Positions 10,636 through 22,691 of a DNA stretch of 64,000 nucleotides are shown here, in pieces; positions within the stretch are counted from its first letter, which is position 1, and each line of letters opens with the position of its first letter. Below the pieces are notes generated by a model that saw only the letters and a list, made by a program, of their open reading frames with translations, had not been told where the DNA came from and ran no database searches. This DNA is from Romanomermis culicivorax (lineage: Eukaryota > Nematoda > Enoplea > Mermithida > Mermithidae). The DNA lies in assembly GCA_963922205.1 (NCBI GenBank), contig CAWUHX010000084.1:744001-808000 (forward strand), in the 5' to 3' direction. The translations under genes and the position numbers were made by a program.

Positions 10636-13600
10636 ATGGCTTCCAAAAAGCAGTACGACCTATTGTTCAAATTTTTGCTTATTGGCGATTCGGGCGTCGG
10701 AAAAACATGCATTTTGTATAGATTCTCTGACGACGCCTTCAATACTACGTTTATATCGACAATCGGTTAGTCGTTATAAGATTCTTCAAATTCGAAATAC
10801 TTTTATTTGAAAATCAAATTAATGCATATTTGCTTATCTTATGCGTTTTTCACTATTTCGTACTTTTAGGCATAGATTTCAAAGTTAAAACGATTGAATT
10901 GCGCGGGAAGAAAATCAAATTGCAGATATGGTCATTCTTTCGTGAGAATGTTATAGAATTTTGTTTCACTAAAAGACTGTTTTTACAGGGATACTGCCGG
11001 TCAGGAGCGCTTTCATACAATTACTACGTCTTATTACAGAGGTGCCATGGGGATAATGTTGGTCTACGATATAACAAATCCGAAATCGTTCGACAATATC
11101 GCTAAATGGCTTCGGAATATTGACCAGGTCTGTTTATTTTATTTTTTTGTATTTCAGATGTCAACATCGCTAAAAATTGCTCTTATAATTTTTTGGAGGT
11201 AAATCTGCCAAATAAACTTGATAAAGATCACACAACATCGTAGTTGTTGATCACACAATCTCTTAAGGCCATATGCTTAAAGACCGCTAACTTTAATACG
11301 TGTTAAGTCTCTTACACGTGTTAGTTGACTCGTGTTGAATCGTTAGCACCGCTTACTTTAACTCGTATGCATAAAAGCCAGAAGCGCCACTTGCTAAATA
11401 ACGTTAAACTCACGTTGAATATTTTAACACGACCTAAAATCGCTTAACTTGTATTAATTTCCTATTAAAAATTAAATACAGGCATTTTATTTACCCAAAT
11501 AACCAATTAACCTAAATTTCGCACGGAAATTTTGATTTAAAATTAAATATTCCGATTTTTATCAATACTTCTGCGTCTTCATACAGAAACAATTCTTGAT
11601 TACACGGCATAAAATTTGATGAATCATGCAGATTTTATATAATTTTTATTTTAATTTTTTATCAAATTTTATTTTTAAAGTAGCATGTACTATTTTACTA
11701 TATTTAAGAAATTTTAGAATTTTTTCGACTGTCTGATTTATCTTTGGTTTCGACGTTATTCTTGTCTGGTTCCAACATAGTTTTTTTTTTAGCATTTTAC
11801 AAGCCATGGCTTGTTGGACTGACAAAATGGCTTGTAGAATTTTAGTCCGACAAGCCAAATTGGCTTGTCAGAATTTTTTGATTTATGTGTTTGATCATAT
11901 CGAATACAGGAAAGATGCATTTTGGTGCGTTTTCGAAGGTCATAATCTCAAAATTTTCCGGCGCTTCGCGCCGGTTATAACTTCAATAAGCATTATTATT
12001 TATTTTCTAGCTCAGGCGCTGCTTCCAACATGTCTACCTTCACTTATCATTTAATCGTTAATAGTTTTAATCATCTTAAACATATTATCTCATGTTTTAA
12101 TTGATAATCTTCAATATTTCATCTTGATATTTAATGAAGATTCACGTTTTTACCTTGACACATTTTTCGAGAAAAATCAATATGTCAAGTCTGTAAACTT
12201 TTTGAAGCGATTATTCCTTTCTTAATGTAAAATCAATCCAAAGGCTTCATGGAAGTAGATTTCGGAAATTTCTACTCTTCTTACTCATATCTTCTTAGCC
12301 AGGTTCATTAGAGTGTGTGAATAAATTGATGGTTCTAAAATGTTTCAAACATAAAATTCTAGAAATTACGACTTTAGAACAGAAAATTTGAATCAATTCT
12401 TCAAGTAAGTGTTTGGAAAAATGATTTTCCAGCATCCCAGAATGTCAATACCCAAAAAATTTTCTGGCGTTTCAGACAGGAAAGATTAATAGCTTTTTTG
12501 GGCTCTCACTTGTCATCATAGAGGACTTAGCCGTCGATTTCTCATGTAATTCAAAGTCATTATGTTCTTGTATAGTTTGCTGGAAAATTTGTTCCACAAT
12601 GCTTGTAGATTAGACTTCGATCAAACTCAAAAATTTCAAATGTTCCCTGAATTTTAATGAATTAATGGCTCTAAAATGTTATTGAATAATGTTGAATAAA
12701 ATTTTTCTTGATCAATTGCCGTGATGCTCAATATATACATTTCTTTAAAAAATAACCTAGCATTGCAATTTATTCACGTATATTATAAAATTGGCTTGTA
12801 AAAATTTGGAATGGCTTGTAAAATTTTAGGTCAACAAGCCACTTGGCTTGTGACTCGTAGGTTAAAAAAACCCTGGGTTCCAAAGTATCACACATTTAGT
12901 GAGGAATTTTAGACTAAAATGTTTGGAAAAGAATTCCTACAACAGAACGAGAATTTTCCAAGAAAACTGAATTCTATTTTTTACAACTTGCGAAAATCAC
13001 GCATGGAAAAAAAAGTAATGAAAAGTGCTTCAAACTTCAACTAGCATTAATCTAGTTTACTTTCCAATGAAAGTTACATCTGGATTGAGAGCTAAATTTC
13101 AAAGCTCAACTATCGGGCCGTCCATAAGCCACGTAGAAATAAGATATTTTTCTTAATTCTACCCGACTAAGCTCTTTCAGTCATATCTCCTTGAAATCTT
13201 CTTTCAAAAATATTTCCAGGTCGGCGCCAGATATGCTCAGCCGGATTTTTTCAGGTGGGAGGATCGAACAGAAAACTTTTTTGGGAGGTTGCAAAAATCT
13301 CCTTTAAAAAATAATTTGACGAAAAACCTGAATTTTTGGTGAAGTTCGTGTACTATGAATAAATGACCACTCTTTCCATTTTAAGTTCAGACAGGAGTAT
13401 TCGGCATGTCAGAATTTTTAGCTCCCGCCTACCCCATATGTTCATCAATTGTTGGCACAACTGCGAAGTTTTCGTTTTCTACAAAAAAACTCTTGGTAAA
13501 ATGCCTTGCCTTTTGTTGACAAATAGGTGAAAAACAGTTTATACTTTCGTCACTATCCATTCATTGACTATAGTCCATTTTTTCCAAATAAGCCTTCGAG

Positions 13601-16149
13601 AGAAAAAATATGCCCATACAAATATTGAACAACCTGCCTACGTGGCCGCCCTTTTTTCAGATTGACTTTAGTAGTAAGGACTTAAACTTCAGAAAAAAGA
13701 AAATATTGGCCTGCGAGGCATGGTCATCTTCTGTTTAGGATTTTTTTAGATTTTTTGTATTCTGATGCTCATTTGAAAATAAGTCTTGTCTTATAACGGT
13801 AATGATTTCCGGTTTTAAGAATTCATGGAAACATTGGACATTTCTAAGCATCAAACAAATGAAATGTTATTCAATGCACTTTATCATTTTTATCGATGTA
13901 CATAGTCGAGGTCACTTGTATATGTATCAACTTTTTTTGAGGCGATGGATGGACATAATGTTCAATCCAATATTCCAATAATGAAGGTGGTTTGATGAAA
14001 ACCTTTTGCCATCAAAAAGCAAGATTTTTGTTTCAGACTAAATGTTCCATAAATATATGCTGTGTTGTGCAGAACAGTTTGAACTTTGTGAGCTGCACAG
14101 CATGCTGCAAGTGTTTTCTTGATTTTCATTTCAAATCAGCTCAGCTTGCGACTTCCACAGTGTGAAAAGCTCTCTTTTGTGAACTCCACAGATTTTCCTA
14201 ATTCATGAAGATGCTTGAGAATGTGCTTTTGGCACTTAGATCACAAGAGCTCTTGAACTCCCAATGCCTCGACATTTTACCCTCTTAAACCTTGGAGCAT
14301 TTCATATGATCTATAAAGTTAAAAATTGTTAAACGAACATAAGAAGGAATTGAATTTTTTTCAATTCGTGCGAATCATCATCAACTGGAATTTAGTCTTG
14401 ATTTGAGGCAGGATTAAAGTTTCGGGTTAAAGCTAACGTGTGTAAGCGCTAATTCGCCCTTATGCGTACGAGTTAAAGTTGAGCGGTGTCAAGGATTTAA
14501 TACAAGTTAACTCGCGTTAGTGACTTGACACGAGTTACAGTTAACGGCTTTTATACATGTTGTGGAGTGTGGACCATCCTTTTTGCTTGCTAAAACTTGC
14601 ACTTTCGGTGTAATTTTTGAATTAACAAATGGCATCTGTAAAGCTAAAAAATTATTTGAAATTGTTGGAAATGCGAACCGGATAAAAGTTTAGCTATAGA
14701 CGCAACTTCAGTGCGCGAAGCACAAAGTTATAATGCCTCTATTGCACTGGTTTTCTATTATGACAAAATCGAAATAAGTATTCAGAGAAACATCGCGTCA
14801 TTTTTACTATTACTCCCTCATTTTATGACATTCAGTAGCTTCAAATGATTTGAAATTGCAACTTGAATCAACGATTGTATTAAAGAAACTGTGTTTTTCT
14901 CTATTTTTTATGAAGGTATCTCCCCTTCTTTATACACTAAATTCAATCTTGATTAAAAAATTTCATCTGAAACTTCGAAATTCGATAAAATGTCTCCTGT
15001 TATATATGAAAAAATTGATATTCTTGATGATTGGTGATCCACCAAAACTAATAATTGATTTAGAAGTCAAAAATGAATGAAGCAGGATTTTGTTTCAAGA
15101 GGTTCAGACCTTAACACATAGATACTCACCTGCGTTGGGCCGGGGCTGCGCGAGAACTTTCCCAAAATGGCGACACCGAAATACGAACGAAAATATCATT
15201 AAAATATTCCAAATTGCGCAATTTACAATTTCACAATTTGAAATAACGTGACAAAGACAAAGGCTGGCTAATATTTGGGGGCTACTTTATTTTTGGACGG
15301 ACGGGCCGTGACTAACTAATAAGTTTATAAAACAAAAGTAAATGATTACCGGCACACCGCGCACGCCGCCAAATTACTACAGTAATTTCGGCCGATCTGA
15401 TGTATCACACAGTGATCGAACACAACGTATCCGTGGTTGTAAAGTGCAAGAAAATGCGAAGTGGCGATTAAAACTAAAAATAATTTTAAAGTACACTACA
15501 ACACTTCTCCTATTCACCATAATTGTATGTTTTTGAACGTCATTTGAATTCATTCATGGATAACTTTCTACAGCACGCTAGCGAAGACGTGGAAAGGATG
15601 CTTTTAGGGAACAAGTGCGACATGGTCGATCGACGATTGGTCAGCCGAGAAAGGGGCGAACAAATCGCCGTCGAACATCGAATAAAATTCCTTGAAACTA
15701 GCGCCAAATCGAACATTAACATCGATAAAGCTTTCTACGATCTTGCTGAAGCTATACTCGATAAAGTGAGATAATTGTTCTAGTAGTGGATCGGAAATTT
15801 GTCCGCTCTCGATTCAAACGCAGTGCATGCAATCGACGTGTAGATTGGAAAAACTTGACGAATTTTTCCGACTCTTTGTAGGAAACATTTCGAGCCAACT
15901 TTGTTTATTAGATCATTCTAATAATGTTTTAACAAAATCAGAAGACCTTTCGATTTTGCATTGGCATTCGAAAGGTTAGCTGAATCAGTCCGCACGATCC
16001 TTGACTTTTCCGCACAATAATGTGTTCAAAAATTTTGCGATTTTTGTCACTTTATTTTTCAGGCTCCAAATAAAGAATCAACGGGTGTTTCTTCCAACGT
16101 CGACATAAATCGCAACGCGGGCAGAGGTTCTGGTTGTTGCTCCAACTAA
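10636..16149 (+). CDS. rab-10: Rab10-type small GTPase, 5 exons, 202 aa
   Basis: Exons are 10636-10765, 10870-10930, 10989-11127, 15574-15765 and 16063-16149; all junctions are GT-AG and the phases close to 202 codons plus TAA, close to the roughly 200 aa usual for Rab10. The GTPase motifs are complete: GDSGVGKT (17-24), switch I Thr42, DTAGQE (65-70, Gln69 present), NKCD (123-126) and ETSAK (151-155). The protein ends Cys-Cys-Ser-Asn, a double-cysteine prenylation tail with two extra residues. The [13 protein letters not shown] effector region and [16 protein letters not shown] are Rab8/10/13-like, and [17 protein letters not shown] favours Rab10. Known Rab10 proteins act in polarised exocytic and recycling traffic. 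The start is the first ATG of the conserved reading. Intron 3 is 4446 bp because of transposon insertions; the exons are undamaged. Confidence 0.95.
11265..14560. mobile_element. Candidate long-TIR element in Rab10 intron 3
   Basis: About 120 bp at 11270-11400 match the reverse complement of about 14430-14555 at moderate identity, sharing CCGCTAACTTTAA-like, CACGTGTTAG-like and TTTAACTCGTATGCATAA-like blocks in the same order. This brackets 3.3 kb lacking any recognisable protein. The exact ends and target duplication could not be fixed. It also contains a younger hAT-like insertion at 11776-12875. Confidence 0.5.
11776..12875. mobile_element. Non-autonomous hAT-like element with exact 8-bp duplication
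   Basis: The left end CATAGTTTTTT (11776) and right end AAAAAAACCCTG (12875) are flanked by identical 8-mers GGTTCCAA at 11768-11775 and 12876-12883. Both subterminal regions carry ACAAGCCA/TGGCTTGT motifs. The interior from about 11905 to 12660 matches the bodies of repeat copies A and B, including the GGCGC palindrome near 11958, although its subterminal sequence differs from theirs. It is 1100 bp and non-coding. Confidence 0.85.
12884..15029. other. Rab10 intron 3, unannotated part
   Basis: AT-rich intron sequence; up to about 14560 it would be the interior of the candidate long-TIR element. No ORF with recognisable domains is present on either strand. Confidence 0.5.
15030..15470 (-). 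repeat. LTR or leader fragment related to the 54.4-54.9 kb retroelement end
   Basis: Sequence from TGGTGATCCACCA (about 15040) through TTTCAAGAGGTTCAGACCTTAA, GTTGGGCCGGGGC and ACTACAGTAAT to GGTTGTAAAG matches 54436-54890 in order and orientation. It is either a solo LTR or a truncated 5' end of the same Ty3/Gypsy family, inserted in Rab10 intron 3. No flanking duplication was identified. Confidence 0.6.
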
Positions 16150-16167
16150 GAAATTGATTATAAGTAT

Positions 16168-16173
16168 AATAAA
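16168..16173 (+). terminator. Polyadenylation signal of Rab10
   Basis: AATAAA lies 19 bases after the Rab10 stop codon, a usual spacing for a short 3' UTR. Confidence 0.6.
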
Positions 16174-18463
16174 GCGACAGAATTATTAATTACGCCCTAC
16201 TAAGAAGTTTCCGGGTTTCTAGTCAAATGACATTTTTACGCCAAAATTGGGAAAATGTTGATTTTTTTCAATAGATTCCCACGATAGAACACAATCTGCT
16301 TTTATTTTTTTGTTCTCATTCGTATTGTGCTATATTTCTTGTTTGAAAATGATGCTGTTAATCGCGTAGTGTTGTTTTTCCTTTAATTAATTACTTTTGA
16401 TTTTTTCTTCCACGGAATGTCGGCGCCAGTCGGTTTTTACTTCATGATTTGACTGCTTCGAGATTTGTTGAATTAAACGCATATACATAATACATATTCC
16501 CGTACTTCGGGCACGATTCACCGATATGTTCTTTCGGAATGATGAAAGTGCTTGAATCTTATGAATAATAAATTTGTCGTTGTATACATACGTCCATAAA
16601 GAATGCACTTTTTCAAACTATTGAACAAAGCTCATCACCAAGTTGGAATTATTTTGGAAAAACTGTCGGTTCTTCAAATTCAATCGTGTATTTTTTAGAA
16701 TCAAGGCAGGCACGTATGTAACGCACATCTGGTGGCGAAAATTAAAGGATCGTTCGTCGTCAGGCACATCATTTCTCGAGCATCGGTTTTCAATTTGAAA
16801 AGTTTTCCTAATTTGTCGACCAATCTATCACGGTCGTTCCTGCCTTTTTTCGTACTTATCCGAAAAATCGAACGTCTCTCTCTTCTAGAGCAACAAAGCG
16901 GCATAAGGACGTTCCGAAAAGTTTTCATGCGTAATATGCAAATGAGGTTCGCCAGGAAGAGTGAATACACAGTGTGAGCGATAGAGGAACGGAAAAACCA
17001 CAATGAACTATATACGTGCAAAGATAACAAGTCATTCAGAGAGGAAGGGTACCAGGAAAAAACAGCTTTAAAACATAAAATAACCTTATGTTAACATTGG
17101 GAGAGAACGAAGAAGCCTCCAGGAAAATAGTGTATTTTCGGCTCATTTTCCATCATGAATTCTTTTCTGTAATTTTTGATCTATTGTGAGCAACGCTAGA
17201 AATCGATTCAGCTCTAACCAGAGTCATCTCATCTCTCCTTTGCATTTTCTCTAAAACAAAAGAACAAGACAATTTTCAAAAAGGGTATCCACACGGTTTT
17301 TATCACATTCATTTTCACCCTACCGCGAAACCTCCGGAGAAATTTACATTGTGAAAAAAAAGTAAAAAAGTTTTCTGTAAGACATTCCAGATAGAGTAGC
17401 TAATAGCCTATTTTGATTGGAATGATAGACGCAGTGACAACCTAACAAATAAATTCGATTCGATACGCAATTTTCCAGGAGTGGAAAACTTAATTCGTGA
17501 ATTTTTTTTCGATAAAGGCCTAAATTTAGAAGGACCACGATGCTTTTACACTTATGATTTGGATAGAACTGTGTCTGAAACTCGATTGCTAATGATAAAT
17601 TATTACAGGGACAAGGTTTAGGGAGGAAATTTTCATTTGTTCTGGTTACCCTTCATGGATGAGAAATTTTCTTCAATAGGGTAACGAGCTTTACTAATTT
17701 TTCCATGTTGAAACTTAGTTTCACGGGATTGCCGCATCGATCATTCCAAAATAAATGAAGTCCGTAAAGTAATAGACTCAAATTGAATAGCACTACTGAA
17801 TGATATCAATGCAGGCACGACAGTGCCTGCCTTGTTTGAGAATGGGCAACGCTAAAATCGCATTCGGGACGGAATTGTGAAAAGACTATTCACCGGACAG
17901 ACATGAAAATTTGCAAGAATATAGAACTCGATGAGCTCTACACGATGGTACCACTTATCATACTGTAGGTGTACTGTAGCCTAAGTTATGAAACAAACTA
18001 TAGAAGTGAAAATTCGGATTCTTGGCATTAGTGCATATTCTGACCGATCAGCTCAAATGTGGTATCAGTACGTTCAGTAGGGTCATATCTCGGGAACGTT
18101 ATCCAAACTTTTTGAAATATGCAAATGCGACCTTATTCCAGTGTAAAGAAAAATCTCAAAACGCCGACCGACAATAACGTCGCGAATATTCGGTCTTTCT
18201 CGACGATTTATACTCCGTTGGATGCAGCTCGTCGAGTTGTACAACATACTATTTGGCTGTTCGAAAATATGCAGTGTAAACTTAATTATCATACAAAATA
18301 TGCAAATTTGGCCGAGTTGGGGTATGTGAGACAATAAATATCTCGAGTTGTATAAGTCGTAGAAACCTAATTCTTTTTTTGTTCGATAGCTGAGTAAAAT
18401 GCCCAGAGTAAACCACCTTAACATGTGGTACGTACAGTGTAAAGTAAGTGTGAACAAAGCGAA
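16174..18463. other. Intergenic, no gene recognised
   Basis: The sequence holds short open frames on both strands without domain signatures. A perfect hairpin GCAGGCACGACAGTGCCTGC (8-bp arms, 4-base loop) sits at 17811-17830. Nothing else is supported. Confidence 0.45.
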
Positions 18464-18740
18464 AATGTACTTAAAAAAATTTTTTTTGCGATTTTTGAAT
18501 TTTTTGTTGCACCATTGAAACGAGCTTTTTTTCTACCCCCCCAGTTTTGATATTTGTTTTTTGAAAAAATGTAAAGTACGCTAGAAATTTGCATAAACGT
18601 TGTTTACAAAAAATTTTTTTTCGATTTAGCGATTTTAAGTGGCACCATTGAAAAGAGCATATTTTGTTCTCCCCGACGCATGTTTTTGTTCTTCGAAATA
18701 TCCCATCATACGCTAAAAATTTGCATAAATGATGTATGTA
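18464..18740. repeat. Tandem repeat, two units of about 138 bp
   Basis: Two units share an A/T-rich TTTTTTTTTGCGATTT-like start, GCACCATTGAAA.GAGC and CGCTA.AAATTTGCATAAA. A shorter third fragment follows near 18780-18810. Non-coding. Confidence 0.6.
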
Positions 18741-19058
18741 ATAAAAAAACAAGTAGCTATAAACAACGTTCTATTCGAGATACAACTTTTTATTTTGCGA
18801 TTTTCGAACTCAGCATGTGTAATTGTGTATAAACTATTTTTTCATATTATTCTATGCATTGAATAAAAATTCTTAAAATCCAATATGGCAACTGTTAAAT
18901 TGATAAGTAAGACAAAAAGTCGTAGGCCTGAATGATTTTCTTATTGATTTTTAGAACGTGCACTGGTTACTGTAAAAAAATTTTTTAACTTTAGATTGTT
19001 GTGGATTGCGCGTTTTAAGAGATAATTTTTTGCGATCAAAATTAAATTTGGGTTAATT
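18741..19058. other. Intergenic, nothing recognised
   Basis: AT-rich sequence upstream of the helicase-protease gene. No promoter element could be assigned. Confidence 0.4.
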
Positions 19059-20944
19059 ATGATGGCGAGAAAATTGAAATATCTGTTGTGCAATGCGGAA
19101 AAAGTAAGTTATTGAGATTCATTTACCAGACAGACATTGTGGCGTGCCACGCCGCATTTTTTTTGTTTCAATAGGGGCAGGGTATTTTTTGCATTCACGA
19201 AAATTATCATTATTCATTTGCTTGCTGATGTCTGTCTCTGACTATTTGTTGATGAAAATATTCAATCCGCACGTTGAAAGTTCTTTCTGTGGAATATAAT
19301 TTTTTTTAGGGGAAAAAGGCTGAAGAACGTCGGGCGGCTAAAAAGAAATACAACGAAAAACGGAAAAAGGGCGCCGAAGAACAGAAAGCTGGCGTGGATT
19401 TGGGATTGGTCGTTGCCGATGGTGGAACTGATCGGGAAATACAAGATTTGAAGGCCGCTAGTCAGATGATGAGGGTCATTACACCTATTGAAATTAAGGC
19501 TACTGATACTTGTCGCTCGAAGAAAATTGATTCTGACGGCAAGAAGAGTGCAACACGTTCAAAAATGAAAACATCCGATACTGGTGGTTTAGAGGAATGT
19601 CTTAAAATTGGTCTTAATGCTCGAGTAATGTTGCGTCGAAATTTGAATATGGAAAAACGTTTGGTAAATGGTAGCTTAGGACGAATTGTTAGAATTATAC
19701 AAAAAGGTAAATATGTTGAATTGTTGCTCATAAAATTTGATGATTTAGATGATGTTAAGCAAATTAACAGGATATCCGTTGATTACGAAATTGTCAAGTC
19801 GGTAAAAGTCAACCGAAAACAAATTCCGATCTGTTTAGCCTACGCTATAACAATTCACAAATTTCAAGGTTTAACGTTGATAAGTGCAATGATTGACATT
19901 GGTCCCGATTGTTTCGACGGAGGTATGGCTTACGTTGCATTGTCTAGAGTAAAATGTTTGAATAAAGTTTATTTGATTGCTTTACAGGCTAGCCAAATAT
20001 TTTGTCATGCTATTGCCGCTGAACAATACAGTATGCTACGAGTTTCGATCGGTCTTCCAGAAATTTCCCAGTGGAACGTTTTACCTCAAAGTTACCCGAA
20101 AAGGAAATTTGTTTATAAAAGAAAGGTAACTGCTGATTTAGATTTATTCCCCAAACAAGTTTCTGATTCTAGTGCGAAAAAGCAAAAACTCAATAATTCG
20201 AACAATTATTCCACAATTCCCAGTTTAGACATTTTGAATTTGTGCAATAGTGGCGTTTCTTGTTACGCAAATACTGTTGTTCAATGTTTATTACGAATGC
20301 CCAAATTTATTGATGAAATTTGCAACATAAATAATGATATTTGTAAAGAAATTTCTACATTTGCTTCTTGTACAGATTTTACTCAAGAAATGAGGACTGA
20401 CGATTCGAGGGGATTCATTGGTGCTAATTTTGCCACAAGTGTGCAACAAGATGCCGAAGAATTTTTTGAAAAATTGACAGAAAATATTGGAAGCGATGCG
20501 GTCGATCGATTATTTACATTTACGCGAAAACAAAGATTACAATGTTGTTGCTGCTGGACTGTCAATACAACCGAAACTTTTTCGAAAGTGTTACATTGTC
20601 ACATTAGTAGTAGAAATAATTCTAATGTTGAGTTTCACAATTTGCTGTTTCCTGACCAACCTGAAAAAAATCATTGTCAAAATTGTAATCAAGGTTCTGT
20701 GCACGATGTGCTTGAGACAAAGTTCATATTTCTGGAGGAATGTAAATACTTTGTTATTAATTTACCTTTATACGAACTTTTAGATAATTGTCAACAACGA
20801 CGATTTCTTCAAAGAAAGATTGGTGGATTCAGAGCGAACACGATCAAAATCAATTCAGTCGAATTCAGAGCAATCGCCGCTATAATTCATACTGGTACAG
20901 TAAGCTCTTCACAAAGTGGCCACTATACTGTCCAGGTACGATAG
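19059..20944 (+). CDS. PIF1-type helicase C-terminal half fused to a ubiquitin-specific protease
   Basis: Proposed exons are 19059-19103 and 19310-20944 (phase 0, GT-AG), giving about 559 aa. Residues about 17-35 are a very basic stretch. The middle carries late PIF1 helicase motifs: GLNARVMLRRNL, the motif V region AYAITIHKFQGLTL and the motif VI region VALSRVKCLNKVYLI. Walker A and B are absent, so this cannot be a complete helicase. From about residue 320 a USP (peptidase C19) fold follows: Cys box NSGVSCYANTVVQCL (Cys about 333), QQDAEEFF, a CCCC/CQNC zinc ribbon and His box SGHYTVQV (His about 553). A TAG ends the frame, but the same frame continues to 21062 with NWILIDDL, typical of the USP C-terminus, so the stop may be a nonsense change. 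Helitron proteins end in a PIF1 helicase; Helitron origin with loss of the Rep part is inferred. Confidence 0.75.
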
Positions 20945-21062
20945 CACGACAACTGGATTTTAATTGATGATTTGGCCATGGACAAGACGTTTTCCACGAA
21001 AAAGGATCGTTTTATTCAAAATTTGAAGGATGTTTCTGTGTTGATATTGGAAAAAAATTGAT
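20945..21062 (+). pseudogene. C-terminal continuation of the USP domain after an in-frame TAG
   Basis: The frame beyond the TAG stays open to TGA at about 21062 and contains NWILIDDL, matching the W...DD signature that follows the catalytic His in USP enzymes. It is either a truncation scar or readthrough sequence. Confidence 0.6.
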
Positions 21063-22495
21063 AAATTTTTATCAGGTGAACAGTTAAACTGAATACGAGA
21101 GTAACTAGAAATTTTTTTTTTATAGTTTCACCATTTAAAAGATATCAGATATCAGATGAATCTTTTGTGCCACATGATGTGATGCCGCACCGCTGGCGGC
21201 AGGCACCGACGGGTGTCTATAAAAGTAAGTGTTGCTTATTTCTTTCTATATTTAAATAATTCTCAAAATTTTTATTTCAGAAAATTTTGCTGCTTAATGG
21301 AGGTCGGAGGATTAACTATTATACCATCGAAATTATTTGGAGGAGGAGGCCTGCGACAACAAATAAAATACTATTGTAAGAAATTTTCATTTTTTTCAAA
21401 CAGTACTATTTACTGTACATTTACTTTTTTGCTTCAGATAACGTCTGGTACAAAGAAAAACACGGATAAAACGTACAAATATCCACGAATTCTAGAAGCA
21501 GCATAGCAGGTATAAAGTAACTTTTAAACTTTTAAATCAATTATGTTTCAGTTTCATTTATTTCTCAGAGATACAACAAAAAAAGTTCATCAAATACGCA
21601 ACAAAACGTCCGATTTGTTATGGTCAATTTGCTTACAAGATTTTAAAATAATGGAATAATAATGCCAGCAGTGCTGTATACTTTAACAATAATACATCAA
21701 ATGGTAGAATGCTTTAAATTATTTTTACATAATTTAAATTATTATAGTCAATTTCTTTAAGAAAAAAAAGTCGATGTTACAATTTTTTGGAGGTATAGAT
21801 GGACAAAACCATCAAGTCACCAATCTCATAAAGTTTTATCGAGTTCTACACGTTGGTGCCAATAATTATGTGCTAAAAAGGTATTTTGCTTTAAAATTAT
21901 TATTGAACATTCCTTTCCAAATTGTACTTTTATATACTGATAGTAGATAAAAGCCATCGTCGTCCACCAAATAAAAACTGAAAGGAAATTCAATAGATCG
22001 ATTTTCCTCAAAGGTTGTGACGTCACAACATTACATCAAACGCCTTTTGCTCATCAGCTTAGCCGTCACAACGTTGATATACGGTCGTCGTTTGTGGGGC
22101 TGGTGAAATTAGCATCGGGCTGAAATTACACAAGTGTAAGATTTTCTTCCTTCGAAAAATGATTTCATATTTTACGCTTCAGAATTTTTTTTGTCTAGGG
22201 CTCAAAATGTAACAATAAAGAACAATGTTTTATCGATTCACCGAAATTTGGTACATAAGGATGAAATAAGCCTAATTTTGGTACCTATTTGCTTCTTTTA
22301 CGATTTACTATAGTTTAAATGGTGATAATTCATTTTATTTTAGAATCACGCAATATGCTAGTTGATGAAGCTACTTTAATTTCCGGATTCGTCAACTAAT
22401 TTTTGTAACCGAACATTTCTTGATAAACAACTATTATATAAGTAAGTACAGTAGGCTAACAGTGTTTCTTCATGAACTGTACATTTTATATTTAG
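21063..22495. other. Unresolved region with exon-like fragments
   Basis: Splice-like boundaries occur (acceptors near 21123 and 21280, donors near 21227 and 21374), but no reading frame joins them without stops. It may be decayed element sequence between the helicase-protease and RPA-like genes. Confidence 0.35.
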
Positions 22496-22691
22496 ATTTG
22501 CAAAAACTACAGAAACAACTTGGCAATGAGACTATCATTGCTGTACCACAAAATTACGTTGAAGAGAAGATGGAAAAACGACTTAATGACTCAAGGTAAA
22601 ATAAAGTACAAAAGTGCTTGTTTTTCCGCAGCCTTCTTAAACGGCTTTTAAATAATTTGTTTTTTAGGCTTCAGAAATTTAACATTGCTTA
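22496..22691 (+). CDS. Possible terminal exons of an unidentified gene
   Basis: An exon-like stretch at about 22496-22594 (after TTTAG, before GTAAAATA) encodes a charged helix-like segment with LQKLQKQLGNE and NYVEEKMEKRLNDS. It joins in phase to a short exon ending in a TAA near 22691. Upstream exons could not be found. The segment looks like a coiled coil, and its identity is unknown. It could be the C-terminal end of a decayed gene belonging to the same mobile element as its neighbours, or an isolated chance frame. Confidence 0.25.

Noticed and set aside
18083..18457. Long overlapping open frames on both strands
   Set aside because: Both strands open over the same bases without domain signatures; likely repeat sequence with few stops.
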